The translations under genes and the position numbers were made by a program. From NCBI RefSeq assembly GCF_049306965.1, contig NC_133193.1, positions 12,298,501 to 12,362,500 on the forward strand: a stretch of 64,000 nucleotides of DNA, written 5' to 3'. Shown here piece after piece: positions 1 through 45,797 of the stretch. Under the pieces are notes generated by a model. The model had not been told where the DNA came from, ran no database searches, and saw only the letters and a program-made list of their open reading frames with translations. Within the stretch, counting starts at the first letter, position 1. Each line of letters starts with the position of its first letter. Origin of the DNA: Danio rerio. Its lineage: Eukaryota > Chordata > Actinopteri > Cypriniformes > Danionidae.

Positions 1-115
1 GTTTTTCTCATCCAGAATAATATAAGTGACCAGGGGCTCTACCAAATTTAAAATGTCATATTGTCTGTATTTGTAATGTACATGCTGCTGAAGTAGGTGT
101 GTGTGTGTCCACCAG

Positions 116-2570
<2,455 letters not shown>

Positions 2571-2701
2571 ATCCAGACCCTATTCCCTGTGCGCTAAACA
2601 GTCTGTTCTCTGCTGCTTTAATTATAGGCTAACACATTTAACCACAGACATCAGATCAGAGAGCACAGCACAGCCCATGAGTTAGCATTGAACAACACAA
2701 T

Positions 2702-2707
2702 AATAAA
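2702..2707 (+). terminator. Putative ttc38 poly(A) signal AATAAA
   Basis: A canonical AATAAA lies 131 bases after the ttc38 stop codon, in otherwise non-repetitive sequence. It is the first such signal on the plus strand after the stop. Confidence 0.55.
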
Positions 2708-2863
2708 ATATCTTTAAGTTAGCAGTTTTCCATAGGCCTATTTTGTTGTTGTTGTTTTTTTATGCTTTTGAATTGCATTATGGGACCTTGATCTTTCTCC
2801 CAACAACTTTCAATCTTGAAAAGTTTGAAAAAGCGACTTTTATGAACATTTTTAATAGTTTAA

Positions 2864-3417
2864 GGGACCGATCACACGGAACATGCTTTTACGTTCCAAA
2901 AACAAGACGCACCACACTGCCTTTTTTGTTGACAAGAAAAAAGTGTGGTGTGCTTTTTATGTCGCTAGGCAATGACTAAATCAGCTGTGTAATGTGCGTG
3001 AGTGTTGCTGTTGATATTAATATTTAAAAATATTGTTAGATTCAAGATTTCTGAGTCATACGGCACCGGATAACTCAAAACAGCAACCATAAGTCTCTCA
3101 TCCGTCTTCAGAAGTCTCTGTAGTTGTCTTGACAACATAAACACTGCAGGCACCTCAACAGAAACCCCGCCTCTGCTTTCATTTAATTGGAGAATGAAAA
3201 AGACTTGACTGACGTCACACGCTTTTTCCGCTGAAAGTTGACTTCCTTTTAACTGCGAGTGCACAACACGCAAGGGTAAAATCGCGAGGCGCAGCAAGTG
3301 GTTAAAACGCGAGGTGCGCAAAGCGCATTAGCGACGTGCAAAACGCTCGCAGCGGTTAGTTAATCATTCAAAAAAAGGTGCCTCAACACAAAAAGCGTGT
3401 GTAGTGTGATCGGCCCC
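2864..3417. mobile_element. MITE, GGGRCCGATCACAC ends, TAA duplication (Harbinger-like)
   Basis: The left end GGGACCGATCACAC and the right end GTGTGATCGGCCCC are inverted repeats, and both are flanked by TAA (2861-2863 and 3418-3420). A 3-bp TWA duplication is typical of PIF/Harbinger elements. The 554-bp interior has no transposase; the 118-codon minus-strand frame at 2965-3321 is chance reading of the element. Confidence 0.8.
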
Positions 3418-3427
3418 TAAATGAGCA

Positions 3428-3815
3428 ATATCACACGAGTAGCAATGCGATATGGCTGTATATCAGCACTGGTGGGAGGCGTTTGTTGGCGCAAGGCTGC
3501 AGGCAAAGTGCCTTAAGCAGGTCGCACATGGCAGTTAAAAGTATCACACCAGAAGCGCCCATTCGTATGATATGTAAAATGAAACTATTGGCGCTCTGTG
3601 GCGTGGCAGAAATATGAACAGTGTCCTGTGTTGTGGCTGGGCGCCGCGGACATCAGTCAACTTGCAGCACTGATGTGTGTACCCTAATAGAAACGTATGT
3701 TTAGAATTCTAAAATGCATGGCGCTGTGTGGCGCTTTTTGTATGCAACCCCCTTTAGTGTCGCACCAGTGACGATATACAGCCGTATCGCACTGCTACAA
3801 GTGTGATGTTGCATC
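3428..3815. repeat. Foldback inverted repeat (CAATATCACACGAGTAGCAA arms)
   Basis: The arm at 3428-3475 is the imperfect reverse complement of 3768-3815 (about 48 bp each), separated by about 290 bp. The same arms reappear at 63868-64000 with a much shorter loop. It begins 8 bp after the TAA duplication of the preceding MITE. Confidence 0.8.
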
Positions 3816-4328
3816 TATACAACTGTTCGACGGCATAATCGTGTATATAAAAAATGAAATCAAACACAGAGAGTGTCAAAAATCCTTTTGTATGAGGAAC
3901 TACTTTTTTCCGCCATTCATTCATATCTGCAGCTTACGGTCAGAACAGCAGAAACCATTATTAACTCGCCAACATCACTTTAGAGCAGGGGTTTCCTGGA
4001 GAGTTTAGCTCCAACCCTAATCAAACACACCTTAACCAACAAATCAAGCTCTTACTATATATACTAGAAACTCCCTGGCTGGTGTGTTGCTGCAAGTTGG
4101 AGATAAACTCTCCAGGACACCAGCCCTCCAGGACCGACTCTGGACACCCCTGCTTTAGAGCTAGTGTTTTAATGATTCTCTAGCATAATGTCTAAAGTGA
4201 TGATAAAACGGGTGATTTTGCTCACATTTTAAGATTATAAGGCTGGACAACATAGATGTCATCAGTCTACAGAGATATCCCAGTATTTCTCTGTTTCAAT
4301 TGGGTTATCACAATAATTAACCCTAAAA
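3816..4328. repeat. Body of the foldback repeat, copy 1 (inverted copy at 63.5-63.9 kb)
   Basis: This sequence matches the reverse complement of about 63540-63867 over its length: shared AATCAAACAC, CGCCATTCATTCA, TCTGCAGCT, CACTTTAGAG and TACAGAGATAT blocks in the same order. Copy 1 carries an extra small hAT element at 3986-4152. Confidence 0.75.
3986..4152. mobile_element. Small hAT-type MITE with 8-bp duplication CTTTAGAG
   Basis: Ends CAGGGGTTTCC and GGACACCCCTG flanked by perfect CTTTAGAG repeats (3978-3985, 4153-4160). The interior holds a further imperfect inverted repeat (GAGAGTTTAGCTCCAAC against GTTGGAGATAAACTCTCC). The copy of the host repeat near 63.7 kb has a single CTTTAGAG and no insertion. 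Confidence 0.88.
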
Positions 4329-4534
4329 AAGCCAAAGCAAACACTACTAGATAACTATGGTACAAATACAGCACTACAACATACAAAAGCGAGAGGTCAA
4401 CTTAGAATGTTACTTAAGGGGTTGTATCATGATTTGATCAGCTGTAGTTTGAAACTTACACTGAAATTTTCTCCCCTAAGGACTTATTATGTGGTCTCTG
4501 TCGCCTTCTTGTGGCGAAATGTCAACCGTCTTGT

Positions 4535-4966
4535 GTAACAGAGGCCAGCCAGCAAGTGCTGTGCAGGTAAACCTCACTCCTCTGACCTCTAAAGGTGCTC
4601 TGGCAACAGTTGCTAGAGGCCATGGTCTTTAGCCCTCTTGGTAGAGCAACTGACTCCTACTGTATGCAGAAGGTCGACGGTTTGATACCAGCTTGGAGCA
4701 GGTTGGATGGCGTAGGTCCAGCGGGGTTATGCTGGTGCCATGACCCGGATAAGAGTGAGGTTCAGGGGGGTGAGTGTAACGGAGGCCAGCTAGTAAGTGC
4801 TGTGCAGGTAAACCTCACTCCTCTGACCTCTAAAGTTGCTCTAGTGACAGACCCTAAAGGCCATGATCTTTAGCCTCCTTGGTAGAGCAACCGACTCCCA
4901 TGCGGTAGGTTGCCAGTTCGTTACCAGCTCGGAGCGGGTAGGGAGGCATAGGACTAGCGGGGTTAC
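4535..4966. repeat. Tandem dimer of a tRNA-like (SINE-type) unit, about 241 bp each
   Basis: Two head-to-tail units start at 4535 and 4776 (GTAACAGAGGCCAGC and GTAACGGAGGCCAGC). Each holds tRNA-like sequence: TTGGTAGAGCAACYGACTCC resembles an A box, and GGTTTGATACCAGC or AGTTCGTTACCAGC resembles a B box. No cloverleaf with a proper acceptor stem can be drawn, so this is a Pol III-type repeat and not a functional tRNA gene. The 92-codon frame across it is not a gene. Confidence 0.6.
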
Positions 4967-5559
4967 ATTTGCTCTGCTTAATATAACAGGCTGATGGCAA
5001 CCAACGCGCTGAATCTCTAAAATTATAAATATTTAAAAATAGGTACTATCCTTATAAATAACCTGCATAGTTGAAATCTAAACAAGTCCTAGTGTGTTCC
5101 CTCTTTAGTCCTAGTGTGTGCGGAGTAATACACAAGGGCGAATAAAAGTCACTTTGTTAAACTGTAGCATTGAATTTTCAACATCAAAAGTCGACATAGC
5201 AGAAATCAACATCCCATAATGCAATGCACAACTGTATATAAACGGAATACACTTGTGAATCACAAAACTGTTAAATAACAGCTATTTTTAACAGTGAAGA
5301 TCTCAACACTCACATCTCTAATAGCATCTAACTGTTTATCCGGTTGCAAAATTGCAAGATAAAAATAAAGCGAGTGTCTATTTTGCATTACACAAGTCCG
5401 AGCAGTGTTTTCTCCTTTCCAGTCTTGCAACCAATAACCATGATTATTTAAAGCTGTGTGCACTAAAATGAACTTACAAGTGTGCCTCCAGACTTTGGGA
5501 ATTAGTAATGAGGAAATAACAAACAACCTCACATGCTTTACAAACAAACTTTTTTCTTT

Positions 5560-5565
5560 TTTATT
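5560..5565 (-). terminator. Putative tspan33 poly(A) signal
   Basis: TTTATT on the plus strand is AATAAA in gene sense, 131-136 bases after the tetraspanin stop codon at 5696. Confidence 0.5.
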
Positions 5566-5695
5566 AAATCTAATAGCAGAAAGCGAGATAGAAAATAAAT
5601 AAGAGCTGGCTCCGAGGCAGAGGGAAATGGAAGGGGCAGTCGCTGCAGAATGAAAGCACCAGTTTGCCTGGCTCTGCGGGTGATCGTCTGCCGCT

Positions 5696-38801
<33,106 letters not shown>

Positions 38802-39236
38802 TTGAACAGATTTTTAAGAAGCATAAATATAATTACAAACATACATGCCAGGTTTCAGTCTGCAGCTGTAGTCTGCAATGAAGTGCAACAGCTGCTGTAC
38901 ATGTATACTGAGGTGCTCTGCACATTAGTGTCTGTGGAAGCAGCCAGAGCACAGCGTTACATAAAAGCTGCCTTTGGATGCTTTGAAAGCCATTGTTTTC
39001 CATCAGTGTGGACAAGAATTTGCAGTCAGGCAAAACAGACAGGGCGTGGGATTTTCGGTGTTTCTGTTTTGACAACTCCCTATGATTATTTAACCATGGT
39101 TCTATTGCAGTTACAATAGTAAAACTTTTTTTTTTGCAGTAAAACCAAAAGGAACCACAAAATTAACATGTTTACTATTCATTAGTATTCATTCATAATT
39201 ACTGTCATTTCCACACTTCAACTGTGATAACTGAAC

Positions 39237-39596
39237 TTCATTCATTTTTCTTCAGCTTAGTCCCTTATTTGTCAGAGGTCGCCACAGTGGAATAAACTGC
39301 CAACTATTCCAGTAAATGTTTTATGCAGAGGATGCTCTTCCAGCCACAACCCAGTAATGGGAAACACCCATGCACTCTCACGTTCACACACACACCCCAT
39401 GCACTACAGTCAGTTTAGTTCATCCAATTCACCTATAGAGCATGTCAATTCGAGGAAAACAGGAGCATCTAGAGAAAATCCATGCGAACAAGAGAAGAAC
39501 ATGCAAAACGCCACACAGAAATGCCAACTGGCCCAGCTGGGACTTGAACAGTGACCTTTATGATATGAGGCGACAGTGCTAACCACTGTGCCGCCT
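39237..39596 (-). mobile_element. DANA-type SINE, near full length
   Basis: TCAGCTTAGTCCCTTATTTG, CGCCACAGTGGAATAAACTG, CAGCCACAACCCAGTAATGG, and the head GGCGACAGTGCTAACCACTG with TGCCGCC, reading on minus. It lies upstream of tspan33 exon 1. Confidence 0.9.
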
Positions 39597-39919
39597 TTAT
39601 AAGAACTTCATCTATGTTATTAATCTATGTACACAATCTACATTATAAAAAGTGCTATAGAAATAATAAAGGGATTGTGTTGAATCACATTTGATGTAAA
39701 ACCATCTTAACTACAAAATGTAGCATAGATTTATTATGCCATTGGAAGTAAAACCATAGTAACTACAACAACCTTTTACAGGTGTATTGCAGTGTGGTGC
39801 CTTACCCCTTTTTTTTTTTGTGAATTCTAGTTGATTTTTTTGATGTATACTTTTTTTTTTTTTTGGAGTCGTTACTGCATAACTTTTGTTAAATATAATA
39901 TAACATGCTTTGGTTCTGT

Positions 39920-41530
39920 GGTTCCTACAGTTATGTTTACTCTAACGTTACTGCAGTACTAATACTACAATATCACTATAACAACAGCTTGGCACATAAC
40001 CATAGTATTTAAAATGGCTCGCATCACAAAAATCATGGTTTCCACTGTCATGGTTCCTACAGGGTTTTTAGTATTGCAATGGTATTAAAGTAAAGCCATG
40101 CTCTCAAAACATTGTTTTTCACAACCACAAGTATGCACAAAAAACAAACAAACAAACAAAAAAAGAATAACCAAACCAATTAAAAAAGAAAAAAAGAAAA
40201 AAGAGAAAAAAACATGGACACAACAGTTATTGTTTTTACAGAGTTATTATTACAATGTTACTGTTTTAAAACCATGGTCACAAAACCATGTTTTTTTTTC
40301 TTTTAACCATAGTATGCAGCAAAAAACCATGGTTACCAAATCCATGGTTCTTACATTGATATTACTATGATATTACTATAGTAAAACCATGGTCACAAAA
40401 CCATGTTTTTTTAAACCACAGTATGCACCAAAATAAATAAATAAATAAAATAAATAAACATGGTTACTAGAGTCATTGTTCCTACAGTATTATTACTACA
40501 ACATAACTATAGTAAAACCACAAAGATCACAGTATACACCAAAAACCATTGTTCCTACAGTCATGGTTTCTAGTGTTATTGCTACAATATTACTATAGTA
40601 AAACTTTGTTTTTTCATAACCACAGTATGCATAAAATATCATGATTACTATTGTCATGGCTCCTACAGTGCTATTACTACAATATTACTATGGTAAAACC
40701 ATGATCACAAAACCATGTTTTTTTTTTTTTTAAACCACAGAATGCATCAAAAAAGAAAAAAAAAAACATGGTTACTACAGTCATGATTCCTACTTTGTTA
40801 ATACTACAACATTACTATAGTACAACCTTGGTTTTTAAAACCACGGAATACACCAAAAACAATGATTTCTACAGTCGTGGTTTCTATTATTACTACAATA
40901 TTACTATAGTAAAACCATGGTCTCAAAACTACAGTTTTAAAAACCACAACAAGCACCAAAACATGGTCACTATAGTCATGGTTCCTATAGTATTATCATA
41001 ATATTACTACAATATTTGTTAAACCATAGCCTCAAAACCATGATTTTTAAGATCACAATATGCACCAAAAATGCATGCTTCCTACAGTCATAGTTTCTAG
41101 TGTTGTTAATACCATATTACTATAGTAAAACTATGGTCACAAAACCATTTTTCGAACTAAAATATGCACCTTAAAGTATGGCTACTACAGTCATGTTTCC
41201 TACAGTGTTATCACAATATTACTACAATATTACTATAGCAAAACCATGTTCTCATAACCATGATTTTTAAGACCACAGTATGCACCAAAAAGCATGATTT
41301 TAACAGCCATGGTTCCTAGTGTTGCTATTACAATATTTCTATAGTAAAACCATAGTCGCAGAGCCATGTTTTTTTAAAACCACAGTATGAACAAAAAAAA
41401 GCATGGTTACTACAGTCATGGTTCCTACAGTGTTAATACTACAATATTACTATAGTGAAAACTTGGTCACAAAACCACAGTGTGCACAGTATTTACTAGA
41501 CTTTTCCATAGTAAAACCATGGTTAATTTG
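39920..41530. repeat. Minisatellite of ACCATGGT / CCTACAGT units (about 1.6 kb)
   Basis: About a dozen degenerate units of roughly 110-120 bp. Each contains ATTACTACAATATTACTATA, GTAAAACCATGGTCACAAAA, CCACAGTATGCACC-AAAAA and ACTACAGTCATGGTTCCTAC. Homopolymer A/T runs vary between units. Small reading frames in it (40098-41001) are not genes. Confidence 0.9.
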
Positions 41531-41596
41531 CAATATTGTCCCCTGTCCGTCTCAGTATGAGAAGACAGACACTTAGGTGTTTTGTGAATCAGTCTG

Positions 41597-42112
41597 TCAC
41601 CGGTTCAGAGTGATGACTTGATTATCAGAGTCTCGGTAGATCAAGGACTGTGAAACCAGGGCAGGCTGTTCAAGCTGCTGGAAAGCCATTCTAAATATAA
41701 ATGACCCATCGTGAAACTGCACTTTCAGGAGTAGTTTGGACTCTGCTGCTTGTCTGACTGCCTTTTCCCACTGGGACCTCTGCTGTTTCTCTGGACTGCA
41801 TCTGTAAAGCTCATTCAATCCTTTCTTCACGAGAGCCGAAGGACAATCAATCCGGTTGTTGAGAGTCTTTTGCACAGGTTTATTTGCTACAGGCCCTGAA
41901 AGCTCTTCCCCCCCTCTCTTTTCTTTGAAAGTTTGGAGACAGAGCAGTAGAGATCCAACACATTGATTTGTTTGTTTCCTCCTGACATCCACAAATATCA
42001 CATCCTTTGAATGCATTATGGATCCAGTATCGTCTATCATAATTCTCATGTTACCGCGTTCAGACGCTACTCTGCAGCTTTCTGAATATACTGTAGCTAT
42101 AAGAGTATTGAT
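41597..42112 (-). CDS. Orphan terminal-exon-like ORF, family not recognised
   Basis: 516 nt on minus: strong acceptor (tgctcttttcttcttcag) then 171 codons and TGA. The open frame starts INTLIATVYSESCRVAS and holds RIMIDDTGSIMHSKDVIFVD, SLLLCLQTFKEKRGG, LVKKGLNELYRCSPEKQQRS, then KLLLKVQFHDGSFIFRMAFQ and ends DSDNQVITLNR. Codon use and balanced composition look coding, unlike the minisatellite beside it. I do not recognise the family and found no convincing upstream exon up to 59.5 kb. It could be the last exon of a gene with a long intron, a separate nearly intronless gene, or a pseudogene fragment. No transmembrane or signal segment is apparent apart from the hydrophobic lead that I place in the intron. 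Confidence 0.5.
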   Translation of the reverse strand: MNTLIATVYSESCRVASERGNMRIMIDDTGSIMHSKDVIFVDVRRKQTNQCVGSLLLCLQTFKEKRGGEELSGPVANKPVQKTLNNRIDCPSALVKKGLNELYRCSPEKQQRSQWEKAVRQAAESKLLLKVQFHDGSFIFRMAFQQLEQPALVSQSLIYRDSDNQVITLNR

Positions 42113-42473
42113 CTGAAGAAGAAAAGAGCACAGCATTTCTCTATAATGTCTAATGACTTTATAGGTCTGCTACAAAACAGACTGTTATAAAGCAATGCTT
42201 TGTATTGGTACTTTTACAAAGGCACGTATTATTATGAACTTTAGCAAATTTAAAAGTGTATAATTATTTTTATAATCACTGTTGCAAGCATTAAGAAACT
42301 AATGTTACAAAAATTATTAAAATTTTGGTATAGGTTGTTTTCAATCATGTGGCTCTGGTGATGTGTACAATTCAGACGGAGGGCATGAATCAAAAAAAAA
42401 AAAAAGGTGACAGAGCAAAGTCCATATTTTTGCGAGTTTTACCACATTTCAAAGGAGATGTAAATGGAAAATA

Positions 42474-44062
42474 CAGTGCATCCAGAAAGTATTCATAGCT
42501 CTTTACTTTTTCCACATTCTATTATGTTACAGCCTTATTCAAAAATGGATTAAAATAATTTATTTCCTCAAAATTCTGCATACAATAATCTATAATGACA
42601 ATGTGAAAAATTATTTTTTTTTTTAATTGTTGCAAATTTATTAAAAATAAAAACCTGAAAAATCACATGTATTCACAGACTTTGCTCAATACTTTGCTGA
42701 TGCACCTTTGGCAGCAATTTCAGCCTCAAGTCTTTTTTAATCATGATTCCACAAGCTGAGGAATTCTTTGGGAATTTTTGCCCATTCCTCTTTGCAGTAC
42801 CTCTCAAGCTCTATCAGGTTGGATGGGAAGTAATGGTGTACAGCCATTTTCAGATCTCTCCAGAGATGTTCAATAGGATTTAGGGTCTGGGCTCTGGCTG
42901 GGCCACTCAAGGACATTTACCGAGTTGTTGTGAAGCCACTCCATTGATATTTTGGCAATGTGCTTTGGGTCATTGTCCTGTTGGAAGATGAACCGTCGCC
43001 CCAGTCTGAGGTCAAGAGCACTCTGAAGCAGGTCTTCATTCAGGATGTCTCTGTACATTGCTGCATTCATCTTTCCCTCTAACCTGACTAATCTTTCAGT
43101 TCCTGCTGCTGAAAAACATCCCATCCCTACAGCATGATGCTGCCACCACCATGCATGGATGGTATTAGCCTGGTGATGAGCTGTGCCTGGTTTTCTCCAA
43201 ATGTAACGCCTGCCATTCACTCCAAAGAGTACAATTTTAGTCTCACCAGACCAGAGAATTTAGTTTCTTATGGTCTAAGAGTCCTTCAGATGCCTTTTGG
43301 CAAATTCCAGGCAGGGCTGCTATGCGCCCTTTACTAAGGAGTGGTTTCCGTTTAGCCACTCTACCATACAGGCCTGATTGGTGGATTGCTGCACAGATGA
43401 TTGTCCTTTTGTAAGGTACTCCTCTCTCCACAGAAGAATGCTGGAGCTCAGAGACCATCAGGATATTGATCACCTCCCTGACTAAGGCCCTTCTCCTCAG
43501 ATCACTCAGCTTAGATGGCCGGCCAGCTCTAGGAAGGGTCCTGGTGGTTCCAAACATCTTCCACTTACGGATGATGGAGGCCACTGTGTTCACGGGAACT
43601 TTCAGAGCAGCAGAAATTTTTCTGTAACCTTCCCCAGCCTTGAGACAATCCTGTCTTGGAGTACTACAGACAATTTCTTTGTCTTCATGCTTGGTTTGTG
43701 CTTTGACGTGCACTGTCAATCCCGGGACCTTATATAGACAGGTATATGCCCTTACAAATCATGTCCAATCAACTGAATTTACCACAGGTGAACTCCAATC
43801 ACGCTACTAAAACATCTCAAGACTGATCAGTGGAAACATAAAGTACCTGAGCTCAATTTAGGGCTTCATGGCAAAGGCTGTTAATACTTTTGTACGTGTT
43901 ATTTTTCAGGTTATTTTAATAAATTTGCAAGAATAAAAAAAAAAAACTCTTTTTTCACATTGTAATATGGGGTATTGTGTGTAGAAGTTTGAGGAAATAA
44001 ATGAATTTCATCCATTTTGGAATAAGGCTGTAACATTAAAAAGTGTAAAAGTGTTTCCATCC
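42474..44062 (-). mobile_element. Tc1-like transposon, near full length, decayed transposase
   Basis: Left end CAGTGCATCCAGAAAGTATT after TA; right end worn (AAGGCTGTAACATTAAAAAG). Minus-strand transposase in two frames: 43243-43719 (HTH part with EGYRKISAALKVPVNTVASI, IRKWKMFGTTRTLPRAGRPS) and 42870-43220 ([59 protein letters not shown]). A frame change lies between them, and another precedes the NPIEHLW glutamate region. A third of the family's end is found alone at 24840-25105. Confidence 0.93.
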
Positions 44063-44099
44063 TAGCTTATGCACATCTTTTCTTACCGAATAAAAACTT

Positions 44100-44225
44100 T
44101 ATGCACCTGGTCATCTCCCAGCTAAGACCAGGCTGGAAATGGCCTAAACCTCTCTAAAACCAGCTTAGTTGACCAGCTAAAACCAGCCAACCAGCTTGGG
44201 CTGGTTTAAGCAGTTTTTTTCAGTA
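44100..44225. repeat. CCAGCTAAGACCAG-type short palindromic repeat
   Basis: CAGCTAAGACCAGGCTGGAA, AACCAGCTTAGTTGACCAGC, AAAACCAGCCAACCAGCTTG and GGGCTGGTTTAAGCAG: a common fish foldback-type repeat. Confidence 0.6.
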
Positions 44226-45124
44226 GAGAATGCTAACACGCTGCTAATCTGTTTGATACTGCCAACATTTAGCACATTGCTAACATGATTTAACAATGAT
44301 TACAATGTTTATTTTTCTTTATTCTTAAAAACCCCCTTAAACAAGGCATATTGTGTAAAAAAAAAAAAAAAAAAAAAACATTCTCACGTTTTAGTTTTTT
44401 TTTTTTTTTTTACCATAAAGCCACAATACGTAGGGTTTTGTTCATTAAAATAATGTTTAAATCATGAGAAAAAAAATATTAGTTTTGTTAAATTAGTGAC
44501 TTGGACTGTGTTCTGTGTGGCTATGTTAATAATGTCACACACCCTCGATTTCCGGATTGGTTTTATAGGAAAATAAAATATCCGTAGCGTTACTGCAATT
44601 CAATGCTATTCAATGCTTGTTCATTAAAATACCCAAAAACCACTTATAACTAATGACATGAAACATGAAACCTGTGTGACTATGCTAATACTGTAATGTC
44701 ACACGCCTTCAATTTATGATTTGGTTTATAGGGGAAAAATGTTGTAGCTTTAACGGTAATGATAACATGTTGCTACTATGTTTAAAACACGCCTTAGCAC
44801 AATGCTAACACTGCTTACCTGGTTAAAAAAAAAGAATGGCGTATCAGTTTGCATGATTTGACATCGTTAACATTTAGCATGTTGCTAACAGGATTTAACA
44901 CAATGCTAGCAATGTTTCTTTTTAATTTAAAGCCTCTAAAACAATAACTTAGCTTGTATACAGTACAAACGAAAAAGGCAGTACATAAAATTCTCACATG
45001 GCTTTGGGTTTCTTTTTCCATCTTAAAAGAACAATATGTATGATTCTTCATTAAAATAACCAAAAACCACTACAACAGTTATATATTTCACTTATATACT
45101 TACATTTTTCCAAATATTTTAAAG
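44226..45124. repeat. Left part of an old tandem repeat (interrupted at 45127)
   Basis: Half-units recur: A (GACTTGGACTGTGTTCTGTG, CACACACCCTCGATTTC) at 44490 and 44645; B (GCGTATCAGTTTGCATGAT, TTGCTAACAGGATTTAACAC, AATGCTAGCAATGTTTCTTT) at 44230 and 44810. The series continues at 49023. Confidence 0.75.
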
Positions 45125-45797
45125 TACACTCTCAGAAAAAAAGGTACAATGAGGGTACAATTTTGTTCCTAGAGGGAACAAAATATAAAATTGTACCTTG
45201 AAAGGTCCCATATTGGTCCTTAGGGTACAATTTTGTACCCAAATGGGCTATAAAGGTACAAATGTCCAGATTTAGGTTTGAAAGGTACATTTTTGTACCT
45301 TTTATAGCACATTTGGATACAAAATTGTACCGTAAAGGACCAATTTGGCACCTTTAAAGGTACAATTATATATTTTGTTTCCCTATAGGAACAAAATTGT
45401 ACCCTCAGCTCATGATAAGATCAAGACACTATATAACACTAATTTAAATGTATTAATACTAAACATTAATACTAAAATACATAATTTAAAAATATAATAA
45501 ATAAATAAATTGATTGAATTAAATATTTTAATAATTAATTTTTTTCATGTATTTAAATTACATTTTTTCTCAAAAATGTTAATAATTTAATTTATAATTA
45601 AATGTAATTTTAATCATTAAAAACGTAAATACTGGTCTTTGCTTACTGTTTAAGTCCCTATAGTATATATGGGATGTAGAATAAGAACCATGCAGAGGGA
45701 CAGCATATTCATACAGGTGGTGATGTTGCTGTCTCTTTAAGAATTTGGCTTGTTGAGACGTTATAGTAGTGTTTGTTACTGAGGCGGTCGGTCGAGT

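Noticed and set aside
2965-3321. 118-codon minus-strand frame
   Set aside because: Lies wholly inside the TAA-flanked MITE; such frames recur by chance in its copies.
4640-4700. Possible tRNA gene
   Set aside because: Only A- and B-box-like words; no acceptor stem or balanced arms. It belongs to a 241-bp tandem repeat.
39920-41530. CRISPR-like array of repeats and spacers
   Set aside because: Units are degenerate, directly adjoining and in a vertebrate genome; a minisatellite explains them.
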